Below are positions 25,509 to 34,687 of a DNA stretch of 64,000 nt, one piece after another. The DNA comes from Azoarcus_F sp048158365. GTDB taxonomy: Bacteria > Pseudomonadota > Gammaproteobacteria > Burkholderiales > Rhodocyclaceae. The DNA is taken from NCBI GenBank assembly GCA_048158365.1, contig JBLLNL010000001.1. The stretch is one strand, 5' to 3'. Made by a program: the position numbers and the translations under genes. Every line of letters begins with the position of its first letter. The stretch's first letter is position 1. The notes beneath the pieces are model-generated. The model made no database searches. It worked only from the letters and a program-made list of their open reading frames with translations, and was not told where the DNA came from.

Positions 25509-27173
25509 TCAATCGACGTGATAGCGGCGCTGCACGACCCGGAAGCGGTTGGCCACGAAGGCGCCGTCCGAGTAGCTCGCGTTCGCGGCCGGGTTCATGC
25601 CTACGCCGTGGTAGTCGGAGAAGGCCGTGGACTGGTTGACGAACACGCCGCCGGTCAGGTTGATCGACAGCGCCACGCCTGCACGCCAGGTCGCTTCGGT
25701 CATTGCGTCGATGACTTCCGCCTTGGTCGAGTAGATGCCGACGGTCAGGGCGCCGTGTTCGGTGACCAGTCGCTCGGACAGCGCGATCGCGGCCTTGGCA
25801 TCCGCTGCCTTGACGACGAAGGAGATCGGTCCGAAGCGCTCCTCCATGTAGCTCTTCTCGTCCGCGGCATCGCAGGTGAGCAGCACCGGTGTGCGGACTT
25901 CGGCCTTCGGGAACTCGGCGTGGGCGATCTTCCTCGATTCCAGCACGATGCGGCCGTACTCGCCCGCTTCGGCGATCCGATCCAGCGTTGCGTCCGACTG
26001 GATCGCGCCGAGTACCGCAGTGGCGACGTTCTCGTCCGACAGGAACTTCGTGATCGACGCGGCGAGGTCGGACGCGACCTCGTCGAAGGTCTTGTGGCCC
26101 TGATCGGTGTCGATGCCGTCGGCGGGGACGATGATCGCCTGCGTCGTCGTGCACATCTGACCGGAATACAGCGACAGAGTGAACGCGAGGTTGCGCAGCA
26201 ACGCCTTGTAGCTGTCGGTCGATTCGATGACGACGTTGTTCACGCCGGCGAGTTCGGCATAGACCTGGGCCTGCCTGGCGTTGTCGATCAACCACTGGCC
26301 GAAGACGTTGCCACCGGTGAAGTCGATCGACTTCACCGCCGGGTGCGTCGCGAGCGCCTGGGTGTCGGTGCGCTTGTCGAGCACCGCGAGACTGACCAGG
26401 TTCGGGTCGAGGCCCTGCTCGGCCAGCACCTCGCGGATGATCCGGACGGTGATCGCGGCCGGCAGGACCGCGTTGCTGTGCGGCTTCACGATGACCGGAT
26501 TGCCGGTCGCGAGCGCAGCGAACAGGCCCGGATAGGTGTTCCAGGTCGGGAAGGTGCCGCAGCCGACGACCAGCGCGACGCCGCGCCCGACGATCTCGAA
26601 ATGCTTCTTCATCTTCAGCGGTGGGAGCTTGCCCTGAGGCTTCTCCCAGATCGCTTCGGCCGGCACGCGGCTCATCTCGTCCCACGCATAAGCGACCGCC
26701 TCCAGCCCGCGATCCTGAGCATGCGGGCCACCCGCCTGGAAGGCCATCATCCAGCCCTGACCCGTGGTCAGCATCACCGCATGCGCGAGTTCGAAGCTGC
26801 GCTTGTTGAGGCGCTCGAGGATCTCGAGGCACACGCCGACGCGCCCCTGCGGGCCGATTCGCTGCCAACCGGGTTGGGCCGCCTGCGCGGCGGCGACCAG
26901 CGCGTCGACCGAGCAGACCGGGTAGCGCACCGCCAGTTCGACGCCGTAGGGCGAGCGCTCGGATGCGGTGGTACCTGTCTGACCGGGTTGGTCGAGCGTG
27001 AAGTCCGAACCGAAGCAGGCTTCGACCGCCTTCCTGCCATCGTCATTGGCCGTCTCACCATAGATCTTGGGGCTGGGCATCTCGGGAAACCGTGTCCAGA
27101 AGCCGCGCGTATGGATCGCATCGATGGCGGATTCCAGGGTGGTCTGGTGTTTTTCGAACAGCGGGTGGGTCAT
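25509..27173 (-). CDS. paaN: Phenylacetic acid degradation protein PaaN (aldehyde dehydrogenase)
   Basis: PaaN oxidises the 3-oxo-5,6-dehydrosuberyl-CoA semialdehyde formed after ring opening in aerobic phenylacetate degradation. The start at 27173, with GGAGGAGA upstream, gives 554 residues of the aldehyde dehydrogenase superfamily. The likely nucleophile is the cysteine in YSGQMCTTTQ, and the cofactor loop is in SIDFTGGNVFG. The usual PaaZ has a C-terminal MaoC-like hydratase for oxepin-CoA ring opening; this protein lacks it. The oxepin-CoA hydrolase must be encoded elsewhere. It is divergent from paaG across a shared 332-bp promoter region. Confidence 0.9.
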   Translation of the reverse strand: MTHPLFEKHQTTLESAIDAIHTRGFWTRFPEMPSPKIYGETANDDGRKAVEACFGSDFTLDQPGQTGTTASERSPYGVELAVRYPVCSVDALVAAAQAAQPGWQRIGPQGRVGVCLEILERLNKRSFELAHAVMLTTGQGWMMAFQAGGPHAQDRGLEAVAYAWDEMSRVPAEAIWEKPQGKLPPLKMKKHFEIVGRGVALVVGCGTFPTWNTYPGLFAALATGNPVIVKPHSNAVLPAAITVRIIREVLAEQGLDPNLVSLAVLDKRTDTQALATHPAVKSIDFTGGNVFGQWLIDNARQAQVYAELAGVNNVVIESTDSYKALLRNLAFTLSLYSGQMCTTTQAIIVPADGIDTDQGHKTFDEVASDLAASITKFLSDENVATAVLGAIQSDATLDRIAEAGEYGRIVLESRKIAHAEFPKAEVRTPVLLTCDAADEKSYMEERFGPISFVVKAADAKAAIALSERLVTEHGALTVGIYSTKAEVIDAMTEATWRAGVALSINLTGGVFVNQSTAFSDYHGVGMNPAANASYSDGAFVANRFRVVQRRYHVD

Positions 27174-27256
27174 CGTCTCCTCCGAATTCATGGGTGGTCT
27201 CGCTTGCGCCGGCAGCGCAGTGCTGCCGGGGTGTCGCAAGCAGCGTGCAGTCAACA

Positions 27257-27314
27257 AAAAAACACTTGTTTTTTGATCTGGATCAAGATTACTATTGATT
27301 GACCGGTCGGTCAA
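27257..27314. promoter_or_regulatory. paaN/paaG divergent control region: FNR box and TetR-type operator
   Basis: The 332-bp gap 27174-27505 holds three inverted repeats. An A/T-rich one lies at 27257-27274 (AAAAAACA-CT-TGTTTTTT). A perfect FNR box, TTGAT-CTGG-ATCAA, lies at 27273-27286. A TetR-style operator, TTGACC-GGTC-GGTCAA, lies at 27299-27314. For paaG, a weak promoter can be read as TTGTTT (27267-27272) and TACTAT (27290-27295). This puts the FNR box in the spacer and the operator over the start site, as for a promoter repressed without oxygen and de-repressed by an effector. Confidence 0.7.
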
Positions 27315-27505
27315 ACATCATGTCTTTCATCGGAAATTCTGGTTTAATCGGCTGCCGGGTGAGCGCATACTAGACAAGCTTGCGCTTGAACTCGGAAAAA
27401 AATACAAAAGAATGCGATTCTTGCACGGAAACGTGGCAACGGCCGAGGGTGCTACCGGCCATCGCTCGCTGCGAGAGCAAGGATCCGGGTCTGATCGGAG
27501 GAGAC

Positions 27506-28312
27506 ATGAGCACGGAGTTCGAAACCATCCGCTTCGAGGTCGTCGACGCAGTCGCGACGCTGACGCTGAATCGCCCTGACAGGTTGAACAGTTTTACCGA
27601 CCGCATGCACGAGGAGGTTCGTTCGGCCCTGGACGCGGTGAAATCCGGTCGTCGGGATGGTTCGGTGCGTGTGCTGCTCCTGACCGGTGCCGGGCGGGGT
27701 TTCTGTGCGGGACAGGATCTGTCGGACCGGGCCGTCGCACCGGGCGATGCGCCGCTCGATCTGGGGGCCTCGATCGAGAAGAACTACAAGCCGCTGGTGA
27801 TGACGCTGCGTGCGCTGGAGTTGCCGGTCATCGCGGCGGTCAACGGCGTGGCTGCGGGCGCGGGGGCCAATGTCGCACTGGCGTGCGACCTCGTGTTCGC
27901 CGCCCGTTCCGCGAGCTTCATCCAGTCCTTCTCCAAGCTGGGTCTGATTCCCGACACGGGCGGATCCTGGATCCTGCCGCGTCTGGTCGGTCCGGCGCGT
28001 GCGATGGGGCTGGCGCTGCTCGGTGACAAGCTGTCGGCCGAGCAGGCCGAGCAATGGGGCCTGATCTGGAAGTGCCTGGACGACGACGCGCTGATGCCGA
28101 CCGTCACCCAGCTTGCCGCGCAGCTCGCGAAAGGTCCGACCTTCGGCTTCGCGCAGACCAAGAAAGCCATCTGGGCGAGTTCCACACACGACTTCGAACA
28201 GCAACTCGAGCTGGAGCGCAACATGATGACGGTGTGCGGTCGCTCCAACGATTATCGCGAAGGCGTGGCCGCCTTCATGGCAAAACGCACGCCGCAGTTC
28301 AGGGGAGATTGA
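27506..28312 (+). CDS. paaG: Ring-1,2-epoxyphenylacetyl-CoA isomerase PaaG
   Basis: PaaG isomerises ring-1,2-epoxyphenylacetyl-CoA to the seven-membered oxepin-CoA. ATG 27506 with a GGAGGAG ribosome-binding site gives 268 residues of the crotonase fold. The oxyanion-hole loop is GRGFCAGQDLSDR and the second one NGVAAGAGANVALACD. The catalytic acid is Asp150 in IPDTGGSW. The upstream open frame to 27380 has no start signal. It opens the paaGHIK-ABCDE-R-J transcription unit. Confidence 0.92.
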   Translation: MSTEFETIRFEVVDAVATLTLNRPDRLNSFTDRMHEEVRSALDAVKSGRRDGSVRVLLLTGAGRGFCAGQDLSDRAVAPGDAPLDLGASIEKNYKPLVMTLRALELPVIAAVNGVAAGAGANVALACDLVFAARSASFIQSFSKLGLIPDTGGSWILPRLVGPARAMGLALLGDKLSAEQAEQWGLIWKCLDDDALMPTVTQLAAQLAKGPTFGFAQTKKAIWASSTHDFEQQLELERNMMTVCGRSNDYREGVAAFMAKRTPQFRGD

Positions 28313-28315
28313 CGC

Positions 28316-29857
28316 ATGCCGGCGCTGTCTTGCGACAATGAGGTTCTGGTCATCGGCGCAGGCGCGATGGGGAGTGGCATCGCCCATGTCGCGGCGGTCG
28401 CCGGGCATCGGGTCTATCTGTTCGACATGCAGGCCGACGCGATCGAGCGCGGTCTCGCAGGCATCGCGAAGGATCTGAACTTCCTGGCGGGCAAGGGCAG
28501 GATGTCGCAGCGCGATGCAGATGCCGCGCTGGACCGGGTCACCGGCATCACGTCACTCACCGAAGCGCGGGGTGCCGCGCTCGCGATCGAGGCCATCGTC
28601 GAGAACCTGGACATCAAGCAAAGCCTCTTCATTGAGCTCGAGGTCCTGCTCGGCGAAGATGCGATCCTGGCCACCAATACTTCGTCATTGTCGATCACCG
28701 CGATGGGGGCCGCGCTCGCACGTCCCGAGCGATTGGCCGGCATGCATTTCTTCAACCCGGCGCCGCGCATGAAGCTGGTCGAGATCGTGTCCGGCCTGGC
28801 CACCGATCCGTCGATCGCCGAGACGCTTCATTCCACCGCCACGGCCTGGGGCAAGGTGGCGGTCCATGCCAGGTCCACGCCTGGCTTCATCGTCAATCGT
28901 GTCGCACGACCCTTCTACGCCGAGGCGCAACGGGTGCTGGCCGAAGGGGGGGGCGACCCGGCCACGCTGGATGCGGCGCTGCGTGAGGGCTGCGGTTTTC
29001 CGATGGGACCGTTCGAACTGATGGATCTGATCGGGCACGACGTGAATTTCGCGGTCACCAAGTCGGTGTTTGATGCGTATTTCGGCGATCGTCGCTTCAC
29101 CCCCAGCCTGATCCAGCAGGAACTGGTTCTGGCCGGACGTCTCGGGCGCAAGAGCGGGCGGGGCTTCTACGATTATCGCGAGGGTGCGGACAGGCCGGCC
29201 GCGCGGGTCGAGGCCGTCTTACCTGCCGAGGCCGTGGTTTCGGTGGTCGGCGACCTGGGTGTGGCCGCAGCGTTGATCGGGCGTCTCGAGGCCGGCGGCA
29301 TGACGGTTCGACGCGTCGACGCGAGTCGGCCGGCAGCCGGCGCAGTGCATGGTTGGCTGGAGATCGGCGACGCGCGCGTTGCGCTCAGCGATGGTCGCAG
29401 TGCCACTCGCCGGGCTGCCGACGAGGGCGTTCCGGACCTGATCCTGTTCGACCTGTGTCTGGACTTCGCCACGACCCCGCGGCTGACGCTGGTGCGCGCC
29501 GATCAATGCGGGCCCGGCGCGTGGGCGTCCGCGGTCGGCACGCTGCAGAAGGCCGGCGTGGCGATCGGACGGATCGATGATGTCGCGGGCATGGTCGCGC
29601 TGCGTACCGTCGCGATGCTGGCCAACGAGGGCGCGGACGCGGTGCTCGCCGGCATCGGTTCGGCGGCCGACATCGATACCGCGATGCGCTTCGGCACCAA
29701 TTATCCCAAGGGCCCGCTGGCCTGGGCGGACGAACTCGGTGCGGCGTTCGTCGTGACGGTGCTCGCACACATGCGCGACCACTATGGCGAGGAGCGTTAT
29801 CGCGTCTCCCCGCTGTTGCAGCGACTATCCATCAGCGGAGCATCCTTTCATGAGTGA
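28316..29857 (+). CDS. paaH: 3-Hydroxyadipyl-CoA dehydrogenase PaaH
   Basis: PaaH oxidises 3-hydroxyadipyl-CoA to 3-oxoadipyl-CoA with NAD+. The 513-residue protein has the nucleotide-binding GAGAMGSGIAHVAA at residues 14-27. The catalytic HFFNPAPRMKLVEIV loop and NRVARPFYAEAQ segment are present, and there are two C-terminal 3HCDH domains, as in other PaaH proteins of about 500 residues. It starts three bases after paaG and overlaps paaI by eight bases. PaaF, the hydratase that makes its substrate, is not in this window. Confidence 0.93.
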   Translation: MPALSCDNEVLVIGAGAMGSGIAHVAAVAGHRVYLFDMQADAIERGLAGIAKDLNFLAGKGRMSQRDADAALDRVTGITSLTEARGAALAIEAIVENLDIKQSLFIELEVLLGEDAILATNTSSLSITAMGAALARPERLAGMHFFNPAPRMKLVEIVSGLATDPSIAETLHSTATAWGKVAVHARSTPGFIVNRVARPFYAEAQRVLAEGGGDPATLDAALREGCGFPMGPFELMDLIGHDVNFAVTKSVFDAYFGDRRFTPSLIQQELVLAGRLGRKSGRGFYDYREGADRPAARVEAVLPAEAVVSVVGDLGVAAALIGRLEAGGMTVRRVDASRPAAGAVHGWLEIGDARVALSDGRSATRRAADEGVPDLILFDLCLDFATTPRLTLVRADQCGPGAWASAVGTLQKAGVAIGRIDDVAGMVALRTVAMLANEGADAVLAGIGSAADIDTAMRFGTNYPKGPLAWADELGAAFVVTVLAHMRDHYGEERYRVSPLLQRLSISGASFHE

Positions 29858-30314
29858 AGCGGGTTTTCGTGATCTGACGTCCGGTCTGGACCCTCAGACG
29901 CTGTCGGAGCGGGTGCGCGACGACATGGTCGAGAAGGATCAGGCCTCGCGGGGTCTGGGCTTCAGTTTCGATGCCGTGGGCCCCGGCTATGCGAAGGTGT
30001 CGATGACGGTGCGCGAGGACATGCTCAATGGCTTCCGGATCTGCCATGGCGGGCTGATCACCACGCTCGCGGATACCGCGTTCGCGGTGTCGTGCAACAG
30101 CTACAACGAGCAGACCGTCGCGTCCGGCATCAGCGTGGATTTCATGGCACCGGGTCGCCCCGGCGATGTGCTGACGGCCGAGGCGCGGGAAGTGTTCGTG
30201 GCGGGCCGGACCGGCGTCTACGACATCGTCGTGACCAACCAGAAAGCTGAACTGGTCGCCGTGATGCGCGGCAAGTCGTATCGCCTGAAGGGGCGTGCGG
30301 TGGTGGAGTTGTAG
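29850..30314 (+). CDS. paaI: Hydroxyphenylacetyl-CoA thioesterase PaaI
   Basis: PaaI is a hotdog-fold thioesterase that recycles CoA from ring-hydroxylated phenylacetyl-CoA dead ends. ATG 29850 lies inside the end of paaH and gives 154 residues. The conserved core FRICHGGLITTLADTAFAVSCNSY contains the catalytic aspartate, followed by SGISVDFMAPGRPGDVLTAEA. Length is close to the E. coli protein. It is the third gene of the rightward paa unit. Confidence 0.92.
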   Translation: MSEAGFRDLTSGLDPQTLSERVRDDMVEKDQASRGLGFSFDAVGPGYAKVSMTVREDMLNGFRICHGGLITTLADTAFAVSCNSYNEQTVASGISVDFMAPGRPGDVLTAEAREVFVAGRTGVYDIVVTNQKAELVAVMRGKSYRLKGRAVVEL

Positions 30315-30419
30315 GACAATGGCCTGTTTGACCAGCTTTGCGCTTCCGCCATGCGGAGGCGATGAAACCGGGGCGAAAGACCTCGAACCCATGAATTCGA
30401 AGGTGGAGGAGACCACATA

Positions 30420-31742
<1,323 letters not shown>

Positions 31743-31823
31743 TCGGACCTTACCGGTCGGATTTCCGACTCATTCGCGGCGGGTGTTCCGTTCGCGCAGC
31801 AAGTGACAAAGGAGCAGGCAGGC

Positions 31824-32825
31824 ATGTATACCCAAGCGCTCGACATTCCCCAGAATGACGGTGACGACCGCAGGCCGCGTGCGGTCGAGAACGCGGCCTA
31901 CGAGGCCGAGTTCAATGCCAAGATAGACGCGGGCCAGTTCATCGAACCCAAGGACTGGATGCCGGAGAAGTACCGCAAGACGCTGGTCCGTCAGATCAGC
32001 CAGCATGCCCATTCGGAGATCGTTGGCATGCTGCCGGAAGGCAACTGGATCACCCGCGCGCCCAGTCTGAAACGCAAGGCGATCCTGCTGGCGAAGGTGC
32101 AAGACGAGGGCGGCCATGGTCTGTACCTGTATGCGGCCGCCGAGACGCTGGGCGTGTCGCGCGACGAGCTGACCGAGGCGCTGCTGTCCGGTCAGGCAAA
32201 GTACAGCTCGATCTTCAACTATCCGACCCTGACCTGGGCCGACATCGGCGTGATCGGCTGGCTGGTCGATGGCGCGGCGATCATGAACCAGATCCCGCTG
32301 TGCAAGTGTTCGTACGGTCCCTACGCCCGCGCGATGATCCGGGTGTGCAAGGAGGAGTCTTTCCACCAGCGCCAGGGCTACGACGCGCTGCTGCAGCTGA
32401 TGAAGGGCACGCCCGAGCAGCGCGAGATGGTGCAGGATGCGGTGAACCGCTGGTGGTGGCCGTCGATCATGATGTTCGGGCCGCATGACCGGGACAGCAT
32501 CCATGTCGAATCGGCGCGCTGGGGCATCAAGCGCATCTCCAACGACGACCTGCGCCAGAAGTTCGTCGATGCGACCGTCAAGCAGGCCGAGGTTCTGGGC
32601 GTCACCTTGCCCGATCCGGATCTGAAGTGGAATGCGGAACGCGGCCATTACGATTTCGGCGCGATCGACTGGGACGAGTTCTGGAACGTGGTCAAGGGCC
32701 ATGGACAGTGCAACGTCGATCGCATCACCGCGCGCGGCAAGGCCTGGGACAACGGTGCGTGGGTTCGCGAGGCCGCGCTGGCCTATGCCGCCAAGCAGGC
32801 GGCGCGGGACAAGCAGGCGGCGTGA
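31824..32825 (+). CDS. paaA: Phenylacetyl-CoA epoxidase catalytic subunit PaaA
   Basis: PaaA is the di-iron oxygenase subunit that epoxidises the ring of phenylacetyl-CoA with O2. The ATG at 31824, with GGAG nine bases upstream, gives 333 residues. Likely iron ligands are in QHAHSEIVGMLPEGNW, KVQDEGGHGLYLY and CKEESFHQRQGYD, in the order expected for a ferritin-like fold. It functions with PaaB, PaaC and the reductase PaaE, encoded downstream. The presence of an oxygenase shows that this half of the window is for aerobic growth. Confidence 0.96.
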   Translation: MYTQALDIPQNDGDDRRPRAVENAAYEAEFNAKIDAGQFIEPKDWMPEKYRKTLVRQISQHAHSEIVGMLPEGNWITRAPSLKRKAILLAKVQDEGGHGLYLYAAAETLGVSRDELTEALLSGQAKYSSIFNYPTLTWADIGVIGWLVDGAAIMNQIPLCKCSYGPYARAMIRVCKEESFHQRQGYDALLQLMKGTPEQREMVQDAVNRWWWPSIMMFGPHDRDSIHVESARWGIKRISNDDLRQKFVDATVKQAEVLGVTLPDPDLKWNAERGHYDFGAIDWDEFWNVVKGHGQCNVDRITARGKAWDNGAWVREAALAYAAKQAARDKQAA

Positions 32826-32854
32826 GCCGTTAGCTGGACCCATCCCCCTCCCCA

Positions 32855-32875
32855 CCTCCCCCTTGAAGGGGGAGG
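32855..32875. repeat. REP-like hairpin between paaA and paaB
   Basis: CCTCCCCC (32855-32862) pairs with GGGGGAGG (32868-32875) around a TTGAA loop, inside the 90-bp paaA-paaB gap. The C-rich leader before it (CATCCCCCTCCCCA) and the stem are typical of dispersed proteobacterial intergenic palindromes. In mRNA it would form a stable stem that could protect upstream paaA RNA or lower paaB relative to paaA. Confidence 0.75.
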
Positions 32876-32915
32876 AGTGATTAGCGCCACCGCTGGTGGC
32901 AAGGAGACAAGGAAC

Positions 32916-33203
32916 ATGGAACGCAAGGAATGGCCGCTGTGGGAGGTCTTCATCCGCAGTCGTAACGGGCTGGACCACAAGCATTGCGGCAGCGTACATG
33001 CACCCGATTCGCGCATGGCGTTGCAGGTCGCACGCGATGTCTATACCCGCCGCATGGAGGGCGTGAGCATCTGGGTGGTGAAAGCCTCCGACATCGTCGC
33101 ATCCGATCCGGACGCGAAACCGGAGCTGTTCGACCCGGCCGAGGACAAGATTTACCGCCATCCGACTTTCTACCAGTTGCCGGATGAAGTGAACCACATG
33201 TGA
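32916..33203 (+). CDS. paaB: Phenylacetyl-CoA epoxidase subunit PaaB
   Basis: PaaB is a small subunit that bridges the PaaA/PaaC heterodimers in the epoxidase complex. ATG 32916, with AAGGAG at 32901-32906, gives 95 residues beginning MERKEWPLWEVFIRSRNGLDHKHCGS, which is highly characteristic. The HAPDSRMALQVARDVYTRR and IYRHPTFYQLPDEVNHM segments are also typical. It follows paaA after the hairpin. Confidence 0.96.
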   Translation: MERKEWPLWEVFIRSRNGLDHKHCGSVHAPDSRMALQVARDVYTRRMEGVSIWVVKASDIVASDPDAKPELFDPAEDKIYRHPTFYQLPDEVNHM

Positions 33204-33271
33204 GGCGGACGCCCGGGCGGATCAGCGGCGCTGGGCCGCCGGTCGCGCCAGGTTGTCCCCGGAGACGATAA

Positions 33272-34030
33272 ATGGCATCGAAGCAGGAACACATCGAATA
33301 CGTACTGCGCATCGGCGACAACACGCTGATCCTCGGTCAGCGGCTGTCCGAATGGTGCGGCCATGCGCCGGTTCTCGAGGAGGACATGGCACTGGCGAAC
33401 ATGGCGCTGGACCTGATCGGACAGGCGCGCATGCTGCTGACCCATGTGGGCAGCCTCGAGGGCGAGGGGCGTGACGAGGACCAGCTCGCCTTTCTCCGCA
33501 CCGAGCAGCACTACCGCAACTTCACGCTGTGTGAACTTCCGAACGAGGATTTCGCGCGCACCGCTGTGCGCAACTTCCTGTTCAGCAGTTTCCAGGTCTT
33601 GCTGTGGACGCGCCTGTCCGGGTCGGGCGACGGCGGGCTGGCGGCCATTGCAGCCAAAAGCCTGAAGGAGGCGCGTTACCATCAGCAGCATTCCGGCGAC
33701 TGGGTGATCCGCCTCGGTGACGGCACCGACGAGTCGCATGCGCGCAGCCAGGCGGCGCTGGACTATCTGTGGCCCTACACCGCCGAGTTCTTCGCCGCGA
33801 CCCCGACCGACGACGCGATCGCTGCTGCCGGCGTCGGCCCGGCCTGGAGTTCGCTCGAGCAGGCCTGGGAAGCGGTCGTGGTGCCGGTGCTGAACGAGGC
33901 GACGCTGATCGTGCCGGCGCGCATACCGTTCAGGTCCTACGGCAAGTTCGGCCGGCACTCGGAACACATGGGCCACCTGCTCGCGACGATGCAGTACATG
34001 CAGCGCACCTATCCCGGCGCGCAGTGGTGA
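33272..34030 (+). CDS. paaC: Phenylacetyl-CoA epoxidase structural subunit PaaC
   Basis: PaaC is the second ferritin-like subunit, catalytically inactive but required for PaaA function. The 252-residue protein begins MASKQEHIEYVLRIGDNTLILGQRLSEWCGHAPVLEEDMALANMALD and has the paired helix motifs EQHYRNFTLCELPNEDFA and KEARYHQQHSGDWVIRLGDGTDES. A GGAGA ribosome-binding site precedes the ATG. It is followed by a 133-bp gap, unusually long for this operon, in which I see no further element. Confidence 0.95.
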   Translation: MASKQEHIEYVLRIGDNTLILGQRLSEWCGHAPVLEEDMALANMALDLIGQARMLLTHVGSLEGEGRDEDQLAFLRTEQHYRNFTLCELPNEDFARTAVRNFLFSSFQVLLWTRLSGSGDGGLAAIAAKSLKEARYHQQHSGDWVIRLGDGTDESHARSQAALDYLWPYTAEFFAATPTDDAIAAAGVGPAWSSLEQAWEAVVVPVLNEATLIVPARIPFRSYGKFGRHSEHMGHLLATMQYMQRTYPGAQW

Positions 34031-34163
34031 GGCGACCCGTGGGCCGACCGACTGCGCGAACGCCATTCGAAGCACGACCCGCTTCCTGTGTCGGCGCTTC
34101 GGTTGCGTCGCCCCTACGGCGGCAAGTGCGTGGCGACGCGTGCGCACACTGTGGAGCACGAGC

Positions 34164-34655
34164 ATGTTGACGCGTGAGCAGGCCTGGAAGGTGCTCGAGA
34201 CGGTCCCCGATCCCGAGATCCCGGTGATCTCGGTCACCGAGCTCGGCATCGTGCGTGACGTGGCGCTGACCGACGACGGGCTGCAGGTCGTCGTGACGCC
34301 GACCTATTCCGGCTGTCCGGCCACCGAGGTCATCGCCGACAGCATACGCGATGCGCTGGTGGCGGCGGGCGCCGGGCGCGTCGAGGTCTCGACCCGGCTT
34401 GCACCGGCCTGGACCACCGACTGGATCGCGCCGGAAGCGCGTGAGAAGCTGCGTGTCTACGGCATCGTGCCGCCGGGCGAGCGCAGCACCGCGACGTCGG
34501 TCCAGACGATTCGCTTCATGCATCGGCAGCTGGCTTGCCCGCGTTGCGGGTCCACCGATACCGAGCGTCTGTCCGAGTTCGGCTCGACCGCGTGCAAGTC
34601 GACCTGGCGCTGCAAGAACTGCCTCGAGCCCTTCGAATATTTCAAACCGATCTGA
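34164..34655 (+). CDS. paaD: PaaD, Fe-S maturation factor of the phenylacetyl-CoA epoxidase
   Basis: PaaD is a MIP18/DUF59-type protein thought to help install the iron-sulfur centre of PaaE. The start at 34164 gives 163 residues with an N-terminal DUF59 domain (LETVPDPEIPVISVTELGIVRDV, YSGCPATEVI). The C-terminal zinc ribbon has cysteines in CPRCGSTDTERLSEFGSTACKSTWRCKNCLEPF. It lies between paaC and paaE as usual. A short upstream extension to 34140 is not supported by a ribosome-binding site. Confidence 0.93.
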   Translation: MLTREQAWKVLETVPDPEIPVISVTELGIVRDVALTDDGLQVVVTPTYSGCPATEVIADSIRDALVAAGAGRVEVSTRLAPAWTTDWIAPEAREKLRVYGIVPPGERSTATSVQTIRFMHRQLACPRCGSTDTERLSEFGSTACKSTWRCKNCLEPFEYFKPI

Positions 34656-34687
34656 GCCGCCGCCAGGCGCGGCAGTGGAGACCTTCA

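Noticed and set aside
25500..27302. A 600-residue plus-strand frame and a 480-residue alternative minus-strand frame (25426-26868) over paaN
   Set aside because: Both are shadows of paaN, which carries the aldehyde dehydrogenase motifs and a strong ribosome-binding site.
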